Origin: an uncultured Clostridia bacterium
Lineage (GTDB): Bacteria; Bacillota; Clostridia; CAKSNL01; HGM11501
Assembly: GCA_934476235.1 (NCBI GenBank)
Contig: CAKSNL010000002.1
Location: forward strand, 248,001-312,000
Reading direction: 5' to 3'
DNA: 64,000 nt
The notes below the pieces were generated by a model, which was not told the origin of the DNA, searched no databases, and was given only the letters and a program-made list of their open reading frames with translations. Each line of letters opens with the position of its first letter. Within the stretch, counting starts at the first letter, position 1. Below, one piece after another: positions 1 through 8,300 of this stretch. The translations under genes and the position numbers were made by a program.

Positions 1-668
1 GGCGCTTTTTTTGCAATTTCGCGGTAAAATTTAAGCCCGTCCTCTCCGCCCGAGAGGGCAAGACGGGGCTCAAAATCCTTCACGGTCGTATCGAGTGTCG
101 GTATAACCGAATCTTTTATATAAGGCGGGTTTGAAACGATCAGGTCGTATTCTCCGGGTATTTTTTCACTCAAAATATCAAGGCGCGAAAAGCGGACCGC
201 CGCTCCGTTTTCGCGGGCGTTTTTTTCGGCAACGCTAAGCGCCCGGGGGCTTATGTCGACCGCGGAAACGAGCGAACCTTCAACGAGCTTTGCAAGACTC
301 ACCGCGAGCGCCCCGCTCCCGGTGCCGATGTCAAGTATCCTCCGCTTTCCGGTGCCGATTGCGTACTCTGCAAGCGTTTCCGTGTCCGGACGCGGAATAA
401 GAACGTTTTCGTTAACATAAAAGTCAAGCCCCATAAACTCTTTATGCCCGGTAATGTATGAAATGGGTCTGCCCGAAAGCCGTTGAGAGACAAGTGTCAT
501 GAACCTTTCGGCATCATCCGGATCTATTTCGGTGCCGCCTTTTTTAATGAGCGACAGACGGTCGCATGATAACGCATGTTCCAATAATATTCTTGATTCC
601 AAAAGTGGAACGTCGCTTACTTTTTTTAAAAGCTGAGCGCCGTTTTTAAGCGCGTCATTTATTACCAT
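1..668 (-). CDS. prmC: Peptide chain release factor glutamine N5-methyltransferase (PrmC/HemK), partial
   Basis: The minus-strand reading frame is open from ATG at 668 to the window edge (222 codons, C-terminus missing). It has an N-terminal helical domain, RPDTE at residues 93-97, the SAM-binding loop DIGTGSG at 113-119 and the catalytic NPPY at 180-183. These are the PrmC hallmarks; the family methylates the glutamine of the GGQ motif in release factors RF1/RF2. The start overlaps the stop of the upstream DUF1385 gene by 7 bases, so the two are probably translationally coupled. prfA often neighbours this pair in Clostridia and could lie beyond the left edge, but it is not visible here. Confidence 0.93.
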   Translation of the reverse strand, partial: MVINDALKNGAQLLKKVSDVPLLESRILLEHALSCDRLSLIKKGGTEIDPDDAERFMTLVSQRLSGRPISYITGHKEFMGLDFYVNENVLIPRPDTETLAEYAIGTGKRRILDIGTGSGALAVSLAKLVEGSLVSAVDISPRALSVAEKNARENGAAVRFSRLDILSEKIPGEYDLIVSNPPYIKDSVIPTLDTTVKDFEPRLALSGGEDGLKFYREIAKKA

Positions 669-1609
669 CTGTCATCCTCGCCGTTTTCCGGAAGCACCGG
701 AGTCATCGCGGCGATCGCAACCTCAAGCATTGAATCGTCCGGCTCCTTGGTGGTGATGTGCTGAAGCCAGAGACCGGGCTTGCTTAACGCCTTTACTATC
801 GGGTTTTCGCTTCTGCCCGCCCACTTGATTATCTCATACGATATGCCGGCGATGAAGGGAAGGCACAAAAGCTTGATTAAAATTCTCTGCCAGCCGAAAC
901 CGACCTTGACAAACGCGAAAACGAGAATACTTATAAGGAGCACGAAAACGAGAAAGCTTGTGCCGCACCTGGGGTGGAAGCGTTTCATCTTCCGGCAGTT
1001 TTCAACGGTTAAGGAGAGCCCCGCTTCATAACAGAAAATGGTTTTGTGCTCCGCACCGTGATACATGAAAACGCGCTTAACGTCGCTCTGAAGGGTGCAT
1101 AAAAGAAGATAGCCTAAAAATATAACGATTCTTGAAACGCTCTCCGCCGCGCTTCTTACTGCGGAAAGGCTGGACTCGGGAAGGTCGCCGAAAAGAAACG
1201 CGATCCCTTCGCCTATAAGCATCGGAAGCAGAAAGAAGAGCCCGACGCTCATGATAATTGCAAGCACAACAGAAAAATAGATGACATAGTCTTTAAGCTT
1301 ATCGCCGCACTTTTCGGTTAGCCATTTTTCAAATTTTGATTCCTTTTCGCCTTCCTCCGCTTCAACGTCAACAAACTCGGCGCTGTACATGAGCGCCTTC
1401 ATGCTTGTTACCATGGAATCTATAAAGACGATCATTCCGCGGATTATCGGAATTTTTTTTAAAATACTTTTTCGGTTTTTGATTTCGGAAACGTCCGTCA
1501 CAATTTCCCCGTCGCTCTTCCTCACGGCAATAGCCATTTTGGAAGGTCCGCGCATCATAATACCTTCTATCAGCGCACTTCCGCCGATAGAGGTCTTTTT
1601 TTTCTGCAT
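662..1609 (-). CDS. DUF1385 (YqhQ-like) membrane protein
   Basis: A 315-residue DUF1385 protein. The conserved GAEHKT and the Cys/His-containing RFHPRCGTSF segments are present, with about four hydrophobic stretches (YVIYFSVVLAIIMSVG, RIVIFLGYLLL, FLVFVLLISILVFAF, LLCLPFIAGIS). The function of the family is unknown. An ATG six codons further upstream (1627) also exists. However, AAAGGAC lies between the two and is well spaced for the ATG at 1609, so I chose 1609. The gene is first in a two-gene unit with prmC, an arrangement common in Clostridia. It has its own promoter just past the stop of the glycosidase gene behind it. Confidence 0.9.
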   Translation of the reverse strand: MQKKKTSIGGSALIEGIMMRGPSKMAIAVRKSDGEIVTDVSEIKNRKSILKKIPIIRGMIVFIDSMVTSMKALMYSAEFVDVEAEEGEKESKFEKWLTEKCGDKLKDYVIYFSVVLAIIMSVGLFFLLPMLIGEGIAFLFGDLPESSLSAVRSAAESVSRIVIFLGYLLLCTLQSDVKRVFMYHGAEHKTIFCYEAGLSLTVENCRKMKRFHPRCGTSFLVFVLLISILVFAFVKVGFGWQRILIKLLCLPFIAGISYEIIKWAGRSENPIVKALSKPGLWLQHITTKEPDDSMLEVAIAAMTPVLPENGEDDRW

Positions 1610-1641
1610 ATAAAAATGTCCTTTCATAAAAAGATAAATAT

Positions 1642-1670
1642 ATTATAGCAAAAAACTCGGGTGAATTCAA
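1642..1670 (-). promoter_or_regulatory. Sigma-A promoter of DUF1385-prmC
   Basis: On the minus strand, TTGAAT (1670-1665), a 17-base spacer and TATAAT (1647-1642) stand just upstream of the DUF1385 gene. The -35 box starts only 3 bases beyond the stop of the GH127 gene. Confidence 0.75.
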
Positions 1671-1673
1671 GAC

Positions 1674-3509
1674 TTATTTGCTTTCGGCGACGGGAAATTC
1701 GGTCAGCCTTAAGTTGGCATAGCCGTACGGCACGAGGCGCACCTTTTGGGGTGGAGACAGGGGAGCGGCAGACTCGGGGAATCTGTCGCAGTGCCCCATG
1801 TTAAAGCCCCAGGGAATTTCGGACATTTCGGCAATGAGGGAAACGGGAGCGGACGGCGAGCCGAAGCCCTTTTCATAGCCGCCCTCCTCGACGCCGAAGC
1901 TTTTTCCGGAGAGCGCATACGCCCACTTTGATTCGGGGTAAACGTAGTAGTCGCAGTAGGGAAATTTCCTTGCAACGCCGCCCGATTCATATTCGACCCT
2001 TTCCCATTTTTCCTTGATTTGGACGGAGTATAAAAGAGGACCGCTCCAAACCGCGACCATGCCGCCGGGACGGGAAACGATTTCGGGCTTGAAAGTAAAG
2101 CTTACGTTTATTACGGTTTCGTTTTTGCCCCAGACCTTTTTTATCTTGTAAAAGGTTCCGGGCACAGCCTCCTGACCCTCAACGGTCGCTTTCTTTACGC
2201 AGGAGGGGATTCTTATTGAAAATTCAAAGGCCACATCCTTTTCCGCGGAAATTTTGTACTTAAGACTGTCCCTGAAGGGGTAGCCGGTCTCAAGCGTGCA
2301 TGAAACGTTCACGCCGTTGATTTTGGCGTTAAGCGTTGCCGGCACGACGGAGCAGGAGACAAAGCCCGCCTTTGTTTTCATGAAGGAGGTGAGCGCAAAT
2401 TTGGGCCAGCCCTGACCGAAGTTTGCGGTGCAGCAGCCAAAGTGCGGCTCCAGTCCGAAGGTGTGCGCAAATGCGTTGTTCGTGCGGAAGGGCTGCTTTG
2501 ACATCGGGAACGCCGCGACCTGGTTTACCATCTGGACGTACTGGTGCGACCACATGTCCGGGCTTATCGCCGCGGGGAGCGCGTTGTAGGCAAGGCGTTC
2601 GAGTCTGTCGAGCCACTTTGCGTTTCCGGTCACGGCGAAAAGCCACTCGTAGGAATACATAGCCTCGACCACGCCGCAAAGCTCCGTGCCGTTTAAGGGA
2701 GAGGTGCCAGACAAATTTTCGTCGCCCGTGAAGTGACCGGGGGCGGTTCCGTGGTTTTTCATAAGATATGAAAACGCTTCCTCGGCAAATTCGTCCGGCT
2801 CGCACCCGGTGACAAGGCTTAAAAGAGCCTCGGACTTTAACATCATGGCGATATTGACAACGTGGGAATAGTAGTCCCAGCCCTCGCGGCATGAATCGAT
2901 AACTCCTCCGGCGAGCGCTTTTTTCCAGTCAAAGCCCTGCATATTTAATTTCTGCGCGAGGGTTAAAAGCCACTTCTCTTTCGTTCTTTTGTAAAGCCAT
3001 AATATCGGAATAAGCCCTTCAAACCAACGCGCCGCGCCCCAGTTTCGGAGGGTGAAGCGGTTTATATGCTTATCAAAATTCTTAAGGCATTTTTCTATCA
3101 CGGAGGGTATTCTTTCGTCACCCGAGCAGTCGCCGTAAAGAGCGAGGACCTTTAATATGAGGAGCACCGCCCAGGTGTCGTAATTCGCGCGTCCGGAGTC
3201 CGGGCACGGGCAAATCCAGCCGTCCTCTTTTTGAAAGCCGATTATCGCGTCAACATATTTTTTGGCGCGGGATATCATATCCCGGTCATTTAAAAGATAG
3301 GCGAGCGGAATAAATCCGTCCAGCCAGTAGGGCACGCGCTCCCAGCCCTCGCGGCTGCCGCCGATCCAGGTACTGTCGCGCACGTCGGGCCACACCTTGT
3401 CGAGATTTCCGGAAAGCCCCGACGCCTGAAGGCGAAGTTGCTCATATAACCAGCCCTCGGGCTTTATGTTATTCACAGCGAAAAAATCATATTGCAAATC
3501 TTTCAGCAT
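1674..3509 (-). CDS. GH127-like glycosidase (beta-L-arabinofuranosidase family, DUF1680)
   Basis: A 611-residue protein without signal peptide, so probably cytoplasmic. The first ~380 residues form the (alpha/alpha)6-type part of the DUF1680/GH127 family, followed by beta-sandwich sequence. In characterised GH127 enzymes a zinc ion is held by Glu and three Cys, one of which is the nucleophile. Here Glu276-x-Cys278 and the CysCys pair at 359-360 (in HFGCCTANFG) match that layout and spacing. The start ATG has AAAGGAG upstream. It is divergent from an AraC regulator, with overlapping promoters, which suggests sugar-induced expression. The likely substrate is an L-arabinofuranoside or related sugar, but GH127-related families vary, so substrate is an inference. 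Confidence 0.8.
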   Translation of the reverse strand: MLKDLQYDFFAVNNIKPEGWLYEQLRLQASGLSGNLDKVWPDVRDSTWIGGSREGWERVPYWLDGFIPLAYLLNDRDMISRAKKYVDAIIGFQKEDGWICPCPDSGRANYDTWAVLLILKVLALYGDCSGDERIPSVIEKCLKNFDKHINRFTLRNWGAARWFEGLIPILWLYKRTKEKWLLTLAQKLNMQGFDWKKALAGGVIDSCREGWDYYSHVVNIAMMLKSEALLSLVTGCEPDEFAEEAFSYLMKNHGTAPGHFTGDENLSGTSPLNGTELCGVVEAMYSYEWLFAVTGNAKWLDRLERLAYNALPAAISPDMWSHQYVQMVNQVAAFPMSKQPFRTNNAFAHTFGLEPHFGCCTANFGQGWPKFALTSFMKTKAGFVSCSVVPATLNAKINGVNVSCTLETGYPFRDSLKYKISAEKDVAFEFSIRIPSCVKKATVEGQEAVPGTFYKIKKVWGKNETVINVSFTFKPEIVSRPGGMVAVWSGPLLYSVQIKEKWERVEYESGGVARKFPYCDYYVYPESKWAYALSGKSFGVEEGGYEKGFGSPSAPVSLIAEMSEIPWGFNMGHCDRFPESAAPLSPPQKVRLVPYGYANLRLTEFPVAESK

Positions 3510-3526
3510 TTTTTTGACTCCTTTTA

Positions 3527-3555
3527 TTGAATTTGAGTAAATTATATGTTATAAT
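3527..3555 (+). promoter_or_regulatory. Sigma-A promoter of the AraC-family gene
   Basis: TTGAAT (3527-3532), 17 bases, TATAAT (3550-3555). It is interleaved with the divergent glycosidase promoter. I see no clear direct-repeat AraC operator nearby. Confidence 0.7.
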
Positions 3556-3569
3556 AGGCGCAAAGTCAA
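3541..3569 (-). promoter_or_regulatory. Sigma-A promoter of the GH127-like gene
   Basis: On the minus strand, TTGACT (3569-3564), 17 bases and TATAAT (3546-3541). It overlaps the opposing promoter of the AraC gene, whose -10 box lies only 3 bases away, so simultaneous firing is unlikely. Confidence 0.75.
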
Positions 3570-3617
3570 TTTCAAATACTGACAAAAATATTGCAAAAAT
3601 TGAACGGAGGCGAGGGC

Positions 3618-4379
3618 GTGTATTATCTTGACGACAATTCGTTTGCGGTCTTTAAATCGTGCTCCATGCGTAAATTTGACGAGGGGGAGCGCCATATTAC
3701 AAGAGTTTTTAACAGCAGTGTGCTGATCTTAATGCTCGGCGGAGTGCTTAAGTTTACCGAGGACGGGGAGGACATTTCGCTGAGGCGCGGAGAATACTAC
3801 ATTCAGCGGAGCGGGCTTTATCAGGAGGGGAGAGTGCCGAGCGAGGTTCCTAAGTATTTTTACGTTCATTTTGACGGGAAGTTTAAAAACGAGGGCTCGC
3901 TTCCGGTAAGGGGCACGTTTGAGGAGGTGGATGTATCGGAGCCTGTCGGAAGGCTTGAAAGAATGTATTTTTCGGCGCAGAAGAACGCATTTGCGTTAAA
4001 CGGCGCGTTTTATGACATCTTGGGCGCTCTCGATTTTGGCAAAAGCGCGGCGGAAAGTGACGGGAAAACGGCGGGGGAGATTGAAAAATACATTATGGAA
4101 AATTTTTCGGACCCTTCCTTTTCGCTTGACGATATAAAAAGAAAATTTAATTTCAGCACGGAATACATAATTAAGATATTCAGCGGCAGATTTTTAAAAA
4201 CTCCGCACCGGTATATAACGGGGCTTAGAGTAAAGCGCGCCAAGCAGCTCATGCTCTCGTCGGAGCGGGGCTTGACCGACATTGCTGCCGACTGCGGATA
4301 TTCGGACTATTCGGTGTTTTATAAAAATTTTAAAAATGAAACGGGAATGAGCCCGAATGTGTGGCGGAGAAAAAAATAG
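3618..4379 (+). CDS. AraC-family transcriptional regulator
   Basis: A 253-residue regulator: an N-terminal cupin-like sensing domain (roughly residues 1-140) and a C-terminal double helix-turn-helix (roughly 155-253, including DDIKRKFNFSTEYIIKIF and DIAADCGYSDYSVFYKNFK). The frame can be extended to TTG 3591, but that codon has no ribosome site. GGAGG at 3606-3610 sits 7 bases before GTG 3618, so I take the GTG. It is divergent from the GH127-like glycosidase, which makes that gene its probable target. The effector is unknown and would fit a pentose or plant-derived sugar (inference). Confidence 0.88.
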   Translation: MYYLDDNSFAVFKSCSMRKFDEGERHITRVFNSSVLILMLGGVLKFTEDGEDISLRRGEYYIQRSGLYQEGRVPSEVPKYFYVHFDGKFKNEGSLPVRGTFEEVDVSEPVGRLERMYFSAQKNAFALNGAFYDILGALDFGKSAAESDGKTAGEIEKYIMENFSDPSFSLDDIKRKFNFSTEYIIKIFSGRFLKTPHRYITGLRVKRAKQLMLSSERGLTDIAADCGYSDYSVFYKNFKNETGMSPNVWRRKK

Positions 4380-4402
4380 CCGGAGCAGATATTGCCCCGG
4401 CT
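4370..4402 (-). terminator. Rho-independent terminator of the MerR gene
   Basis: Read on the minus strand, a 10-bp stem (arms at 4402-4393 and 4387-4378, one G-T pair, 5-base loop) is followed by a T run at 4377-4370. The T run is the complement of the last codons of the convergent AraC gene. On the plus strand the same stem lacks a T tract. Confidence 0.75.
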
Positions 4403-4440
4403 ATAATATTTATGTGTGAAAGGAGTTTTTCTGTTGGTAG

Positions 4441-4456
4441 GTTTCATCTGTGAAAC
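4441..4456. repeat. Dyad GTTTCA-tctg-TGAAAC, resembling the MerR operator
   Basis: A perfect 6-bp inverted repeat around a 4-base centre, 16 bases beyond the MerR stop. It closely resembles the dyad GTTCA-tccg-TGAAC inside the promoter at 5275-5305. No good -35/-10 pair surrounds it, so it may be a second regulator site or only a chance hairpin. Confidence 0.4.
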
Positions 4457-4472
4457 TCAGTCCTGCGGGTTT

Positions 4473-5255
4473 TTACTCTATCGGGATAACGATTCGCGAA
4501 ACGTAGTTTTCCGCCTTAAACTCCCTCGCGGTGTACGGGGCGACGATGCCGAGCACGCGCGGATAGCCGATTGGCTTAAGACCAAGCTCATTCACTTTTT
4601 CGGAAAAAAGCTTCATGACATTGGGAAAAGAGTCATAGCTTCCGTAATACAGGCACGAAAAGGCACGGCAGCTTTCCAAAACAAGCGCGCCTTTCGGTGC
4701 ACTCCCGGGCTCGAGCGGAATACAACATATAAATGTATTTTCTTTCTCGCCGAAGAGCCCCCAGCTTTTATTTATTGTAAATAACGGCTCTGACGCAAGC
4801 GGGCGAAGCCCATTTTCGATGGCTTCATGATAGAGCGCATACATCGCGGTGTATTTTTCCTGTGCCGTGCCGCCCCGGTATTCCCTTGAATAGCAAACGT
4901 ATTTGGGGAGCGAGACGGTTTCAAACGTGAGAGACTCTTTTTTCAAAATTCTTAAGCTCATCTCCTCATACATGCGCCGCGTCGCGTACATTCTCTGCAT
5001 CAAGGAAACGAGGAGCTTTTCAGACGTTCCGTTTGTGCCAAAATACTCGTGAATTTCATCGTACGACAGACCGATGGTAAGCAAATGGCGGATCTGCAGT
5101 ATCCGGGTGATATTGTGATTGTCAAAATAGCGGTAGCCGCTTTTCGGGTCAATAAATACCGGGACGATGAGCCCGCGTTTTTCCAGTCTTAACAAGGTTG
5201 CCCGCGAAACGGAGCAGCTTTTTGTGACCTGTGAAACACTAAAAAGATTTTTCAT
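4473..5255 (-). CDS. MerR-family regulator with GyrI-like effector domain
   Basis: A 260-residue protein. Residues 3-70 form the MerR winged helix (SVSQVTKSCSVSRATLLRLEKRGLI, then GYRYFDNHNITRILQI). A linker helix follows, then a GyrI-like effector-binding domain (about 110-260) of the BmrR/BltR type. The open frame extends upstream to 5591, but that extension runs through the divergent promoter. The ATG at 5255 has GAGGGTG 6 bases upstream and begins the canonical DNA-binding domain. The gene is divergent from the giant surface protein, whose promoter has MerR-type geometry, so that gene is the likely target and the regulator is probably autoregulated. The ligand is unknown. Confidence 0.88.
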   Translation of the reverse strand: MKNLFSVSQVTKSCSVSRATLLRLEKRGLIVPVFIDPKSGYRYFDNHNITRILQIRHLLTIGLSYDEIHEYFGTNGTSEKLLVSLMQRMYATRRMYEEMSLRILKKESLTFETVSLPKYVCYSREYRGGTAQEKYTAMYALYHEAIENGLRPLASEPLFTINKSWGLFGEKENTFICCIPLEPGSAPKGALVLESCRAFSCLYYGSYDSFPNVMKLFSEKVNELGLKPIGYPRVLGIVAPYTAREFKAENYVSRIVIPIE

Positions 5256-5274
5256 AAAAACACCCTCTTTGCTC

Positions 5275-5305
5275 TTGACTCGTTCATCCGTGAACATGAT
5301 ATAAT
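5275..5305 (+). promoter_or_regulatory. MerR-type promoter/operator with 19-bp spacer and dyad
   Basis: TTGACT (5275-5280) and TATAAT (5300-5305) are separated by 19 bases instead of 17. The spacer contains the perfect inverted repeat GTTCA-tccg-TGAAC at 5282-5295. A long spacer with a central dyad is the classic arrangement of MerR-activated promoters, where the regulator untwists the DNA. It reads into the surface-protein gene at 5368. The -10 region is nearly palindromic and may also serve the divergent regulator gene. Confidence 0.75.
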
Positions 5306-5367
5306 TATATATGAAAAAATTCAGAAAGTCAAGCAAAGTGATTTTTAAAAAGCAGGAGGTTACTTTA

Positions 5368-8300
5368 ATGAAGAAAAAGCGTATTTTGTCATGGATCTTG
5401 TGTGCGGCAATGCTTCTTTCGCTTATGCCGGCAGGCGTATTTGCATCGGGAACAGATGTCGTGAAGATCGAAAAGAGCGACGGAACATTTTCGTCCGCTG
5501 CGTACGAAAGTCTGGGCGACGCCGTTTCGGCGGCGGATGATGGGGACACGCTCTGGCTTGTCGGTAATGATGAGGCAAGGCAGCAGGTCACGATCGATAA
5601 AAGCCTGACCGTTGAACTTCAGGGCTACAGCCTTACCGACACTGCCATAAAGGTGACAGGCTCCGGCGTGACGGTTTCAATCAACGACCGCGTCGGCGGT
5701 GCGAAGATAAACGAAAACCATTACACCGGATTTAAATGGGAGGGGGACATATCCACTCTCAGCAGATGTTCGGCAACGGTTTTTGTTACCGGCGGCGCAA
5801 CGCTTAATATAAACGGCGTTACGGGAACGGACAAAAACACGGGAACCATTATTTACGATTCTGCTGGAGCAGACCTTGTAAAAGCGATATTTGTTGATGA
5901 GAGCACGCTCGTAATCGGCGGAGGAACATTCGTTGCCGAGGAAAAGCCCGGTCGCGACTCGCTTTTTATCTACAACGGAAACGTTACCATAAATGACGGA
6001 TATTTTTACAGGGCAATTTCTTGTTTCACAGCGCCATCAAATACATATCCCTTTATCGTTAGAAAATGTGAGATAAACGGGGGAGACTCTTCTTCCGGCG
6101 CTATGTGGATCCAAAAAAGCGGAACCATAAACGGAAAAAGCTTCAGCTCCGGTTTCCAGGATCTTGATGACATTGGCGAGATTTTCCTGTCACAGTCATC
6201 GGGAAGCTATGTTACCTCCGATTCAACAAGCGCTCATATAAAGATCGGATGCACCATTTATGTACCGGACAATATTGAAAGCGCAGTTTTGCCGGACGGT
6301 ACGATTTATTCTGTCGGCTCGGGGGACAAAAATGCTCCCGAGGAGATATCGGCTAAGACCGGCGATAAAATAACCCTTGCGCCCGCAGTTTCCGGAGGAA
6401 GCGGGGAGGACATAACCTATGCCTGGAAAAAGGACGGCACCGTGCTGGACAGCGAAACGGGACCGACCCTTGATATAAACAGTTATACAAAGGACGATGG
6501 CGGACTCTATGAGGTGACCGCGTCACAAGGTGAGAAATCCGTAACGGTCTGGTTCCGCGTCGGCGAAGCGGCGGACGAAAATGATACGGCGACTGAGACG
6601 TGGCTTGCCGCCGGCAATGAGTTATATCTGGGCAGCATTGCCGTTACCGCGGAAAATGCCAAGAACATAATAGGAAGCTACTCGGGAACGGACATCACGG
6701 GCACGGCGTCCTTCAAGGTGGAGAGCGGAGTTCCGACGCTTTACTTAGATAACGTAACGGTAAAGGACGGGTACAAATACGGAACATTTGGTACAAACGC
6801 TGGTACAACCGACTACTTTTATAGGATTTACGGCATTTATTATAAGCCCGCAAGCGATGACAAGCTTGCAATAAAGCTTTCCGGAACTAATGTTTTGGAG
6901 CCGGAGGGCTATACCGATACGAAGTACGTAAGCTTCCTGACTTACGGGATCATGCTTGAAAACAACTGCACAGAGTTTTCACTTAACGGCGATGACGATT
7001 CAAAGCTCAATGTCACTGCCGAATCCTATACGCTTAAGGGAATCACAACGTTCGGTAAAAACTGCAACATTTTGATAAACGGCGGAGAATATGTGTTTAA
7101 AACAACCGACATCGGAATTTACAACACAGGTTCACTGAAGATAGAAAACGCAAAGCTTAATATCACTTCGGAGAAAAATTACGGGATCCGTAATGACATC
7201 GGCAGCGAAGAAGGCGTCACATCAATTAAAAACAGTGATGTCACGGTAAAAGCCGGAAAAGGAGAAGGTTTATATGACGGCATCTTTTCCAGCGGCATCG
7301 ATATGACCATTGAAAGCAGCAATGTGGATATTGTGTGTGACGGAGTGGGATTATATGTCAACCGCGGAAAATCGCTCACCATTTCGGGAGAGGACACGGT
7401 AATCAAAGTAAAGTCTGTAGGACCCGTCCGGACAAATTGGGACAGAGAGTATACGGCAATACGCACAGAATGTGAGCTGGGCTCGGAAACGATGGAAGTG
7501 GGAAATATAATATTAGAAGACGGACTTGCAGTCACCACTCCAGAAGCGGGCAGGATACTCCTGTGCGATAATGATCTCGTGCCCGACTATGACAACTGGT
7601 TCGGCTGGTACCGGACGATTTTTGACACGGACGGAAACTATGCAAGAGAGGTTGAGATCAAAACCCCGGTCACACATGCTGAGTGCGGCGAGGCGGACTG
7701 CAGAGAGCACACAGGCAGTATAGCACATACCGGGGACAACTGCCTTAACCTTGTGAAAAATATCACAACAGACGGAGCGACGCTTAAAGGCGGCAGCTAT
7801 TATTTAAGCGATGACCTTGCTGTGGGCGATGGAAGAGAGCTTTATATTGCCAATAACAGTACGGTAAATATCTGCTTAAACGGCCACGAACTCAAGGCGT
7901 ATATAGTACCGGGCGAAAATGCGGTTTTGAACATATGCGACTGCAAAGGCGGCGGTAGGATCACAAACCCGGACGCACATGTCATAGCGTTCAGGAAAAA
8001 CAACGGAACCGTCAATATTTACGGCGGAACGTTGGAAACATCTGCCGCAAATACTATCATAGATTTTGGCAGTGATGGAGCGCTTAAAGGCAACGTACTG
8101 AATCTTTACGGCGGAACAGTTAACTATGGCGGAGAGACCGTAAATACGGCCATAGGAAGCAGAACGCTCACCGTAAATCTTTACGGAGGAGAAATTAACA
8201 CAACCGCAAGCAACGGCATTGTTGTGCAAAACGGAAAATTGAATTTGTGCGGCAACACCGTAATCAATGTTCCGGCAAATTACGACAGTATCAAGGTCTA

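Noticed and set aside
2329..2892. 187-codon minus-strand frame within the glycosidase gene
   Set aside because: It is an Arg/Gly-rich alternative frame of the GH127-like gene, without ribosome site or domain.
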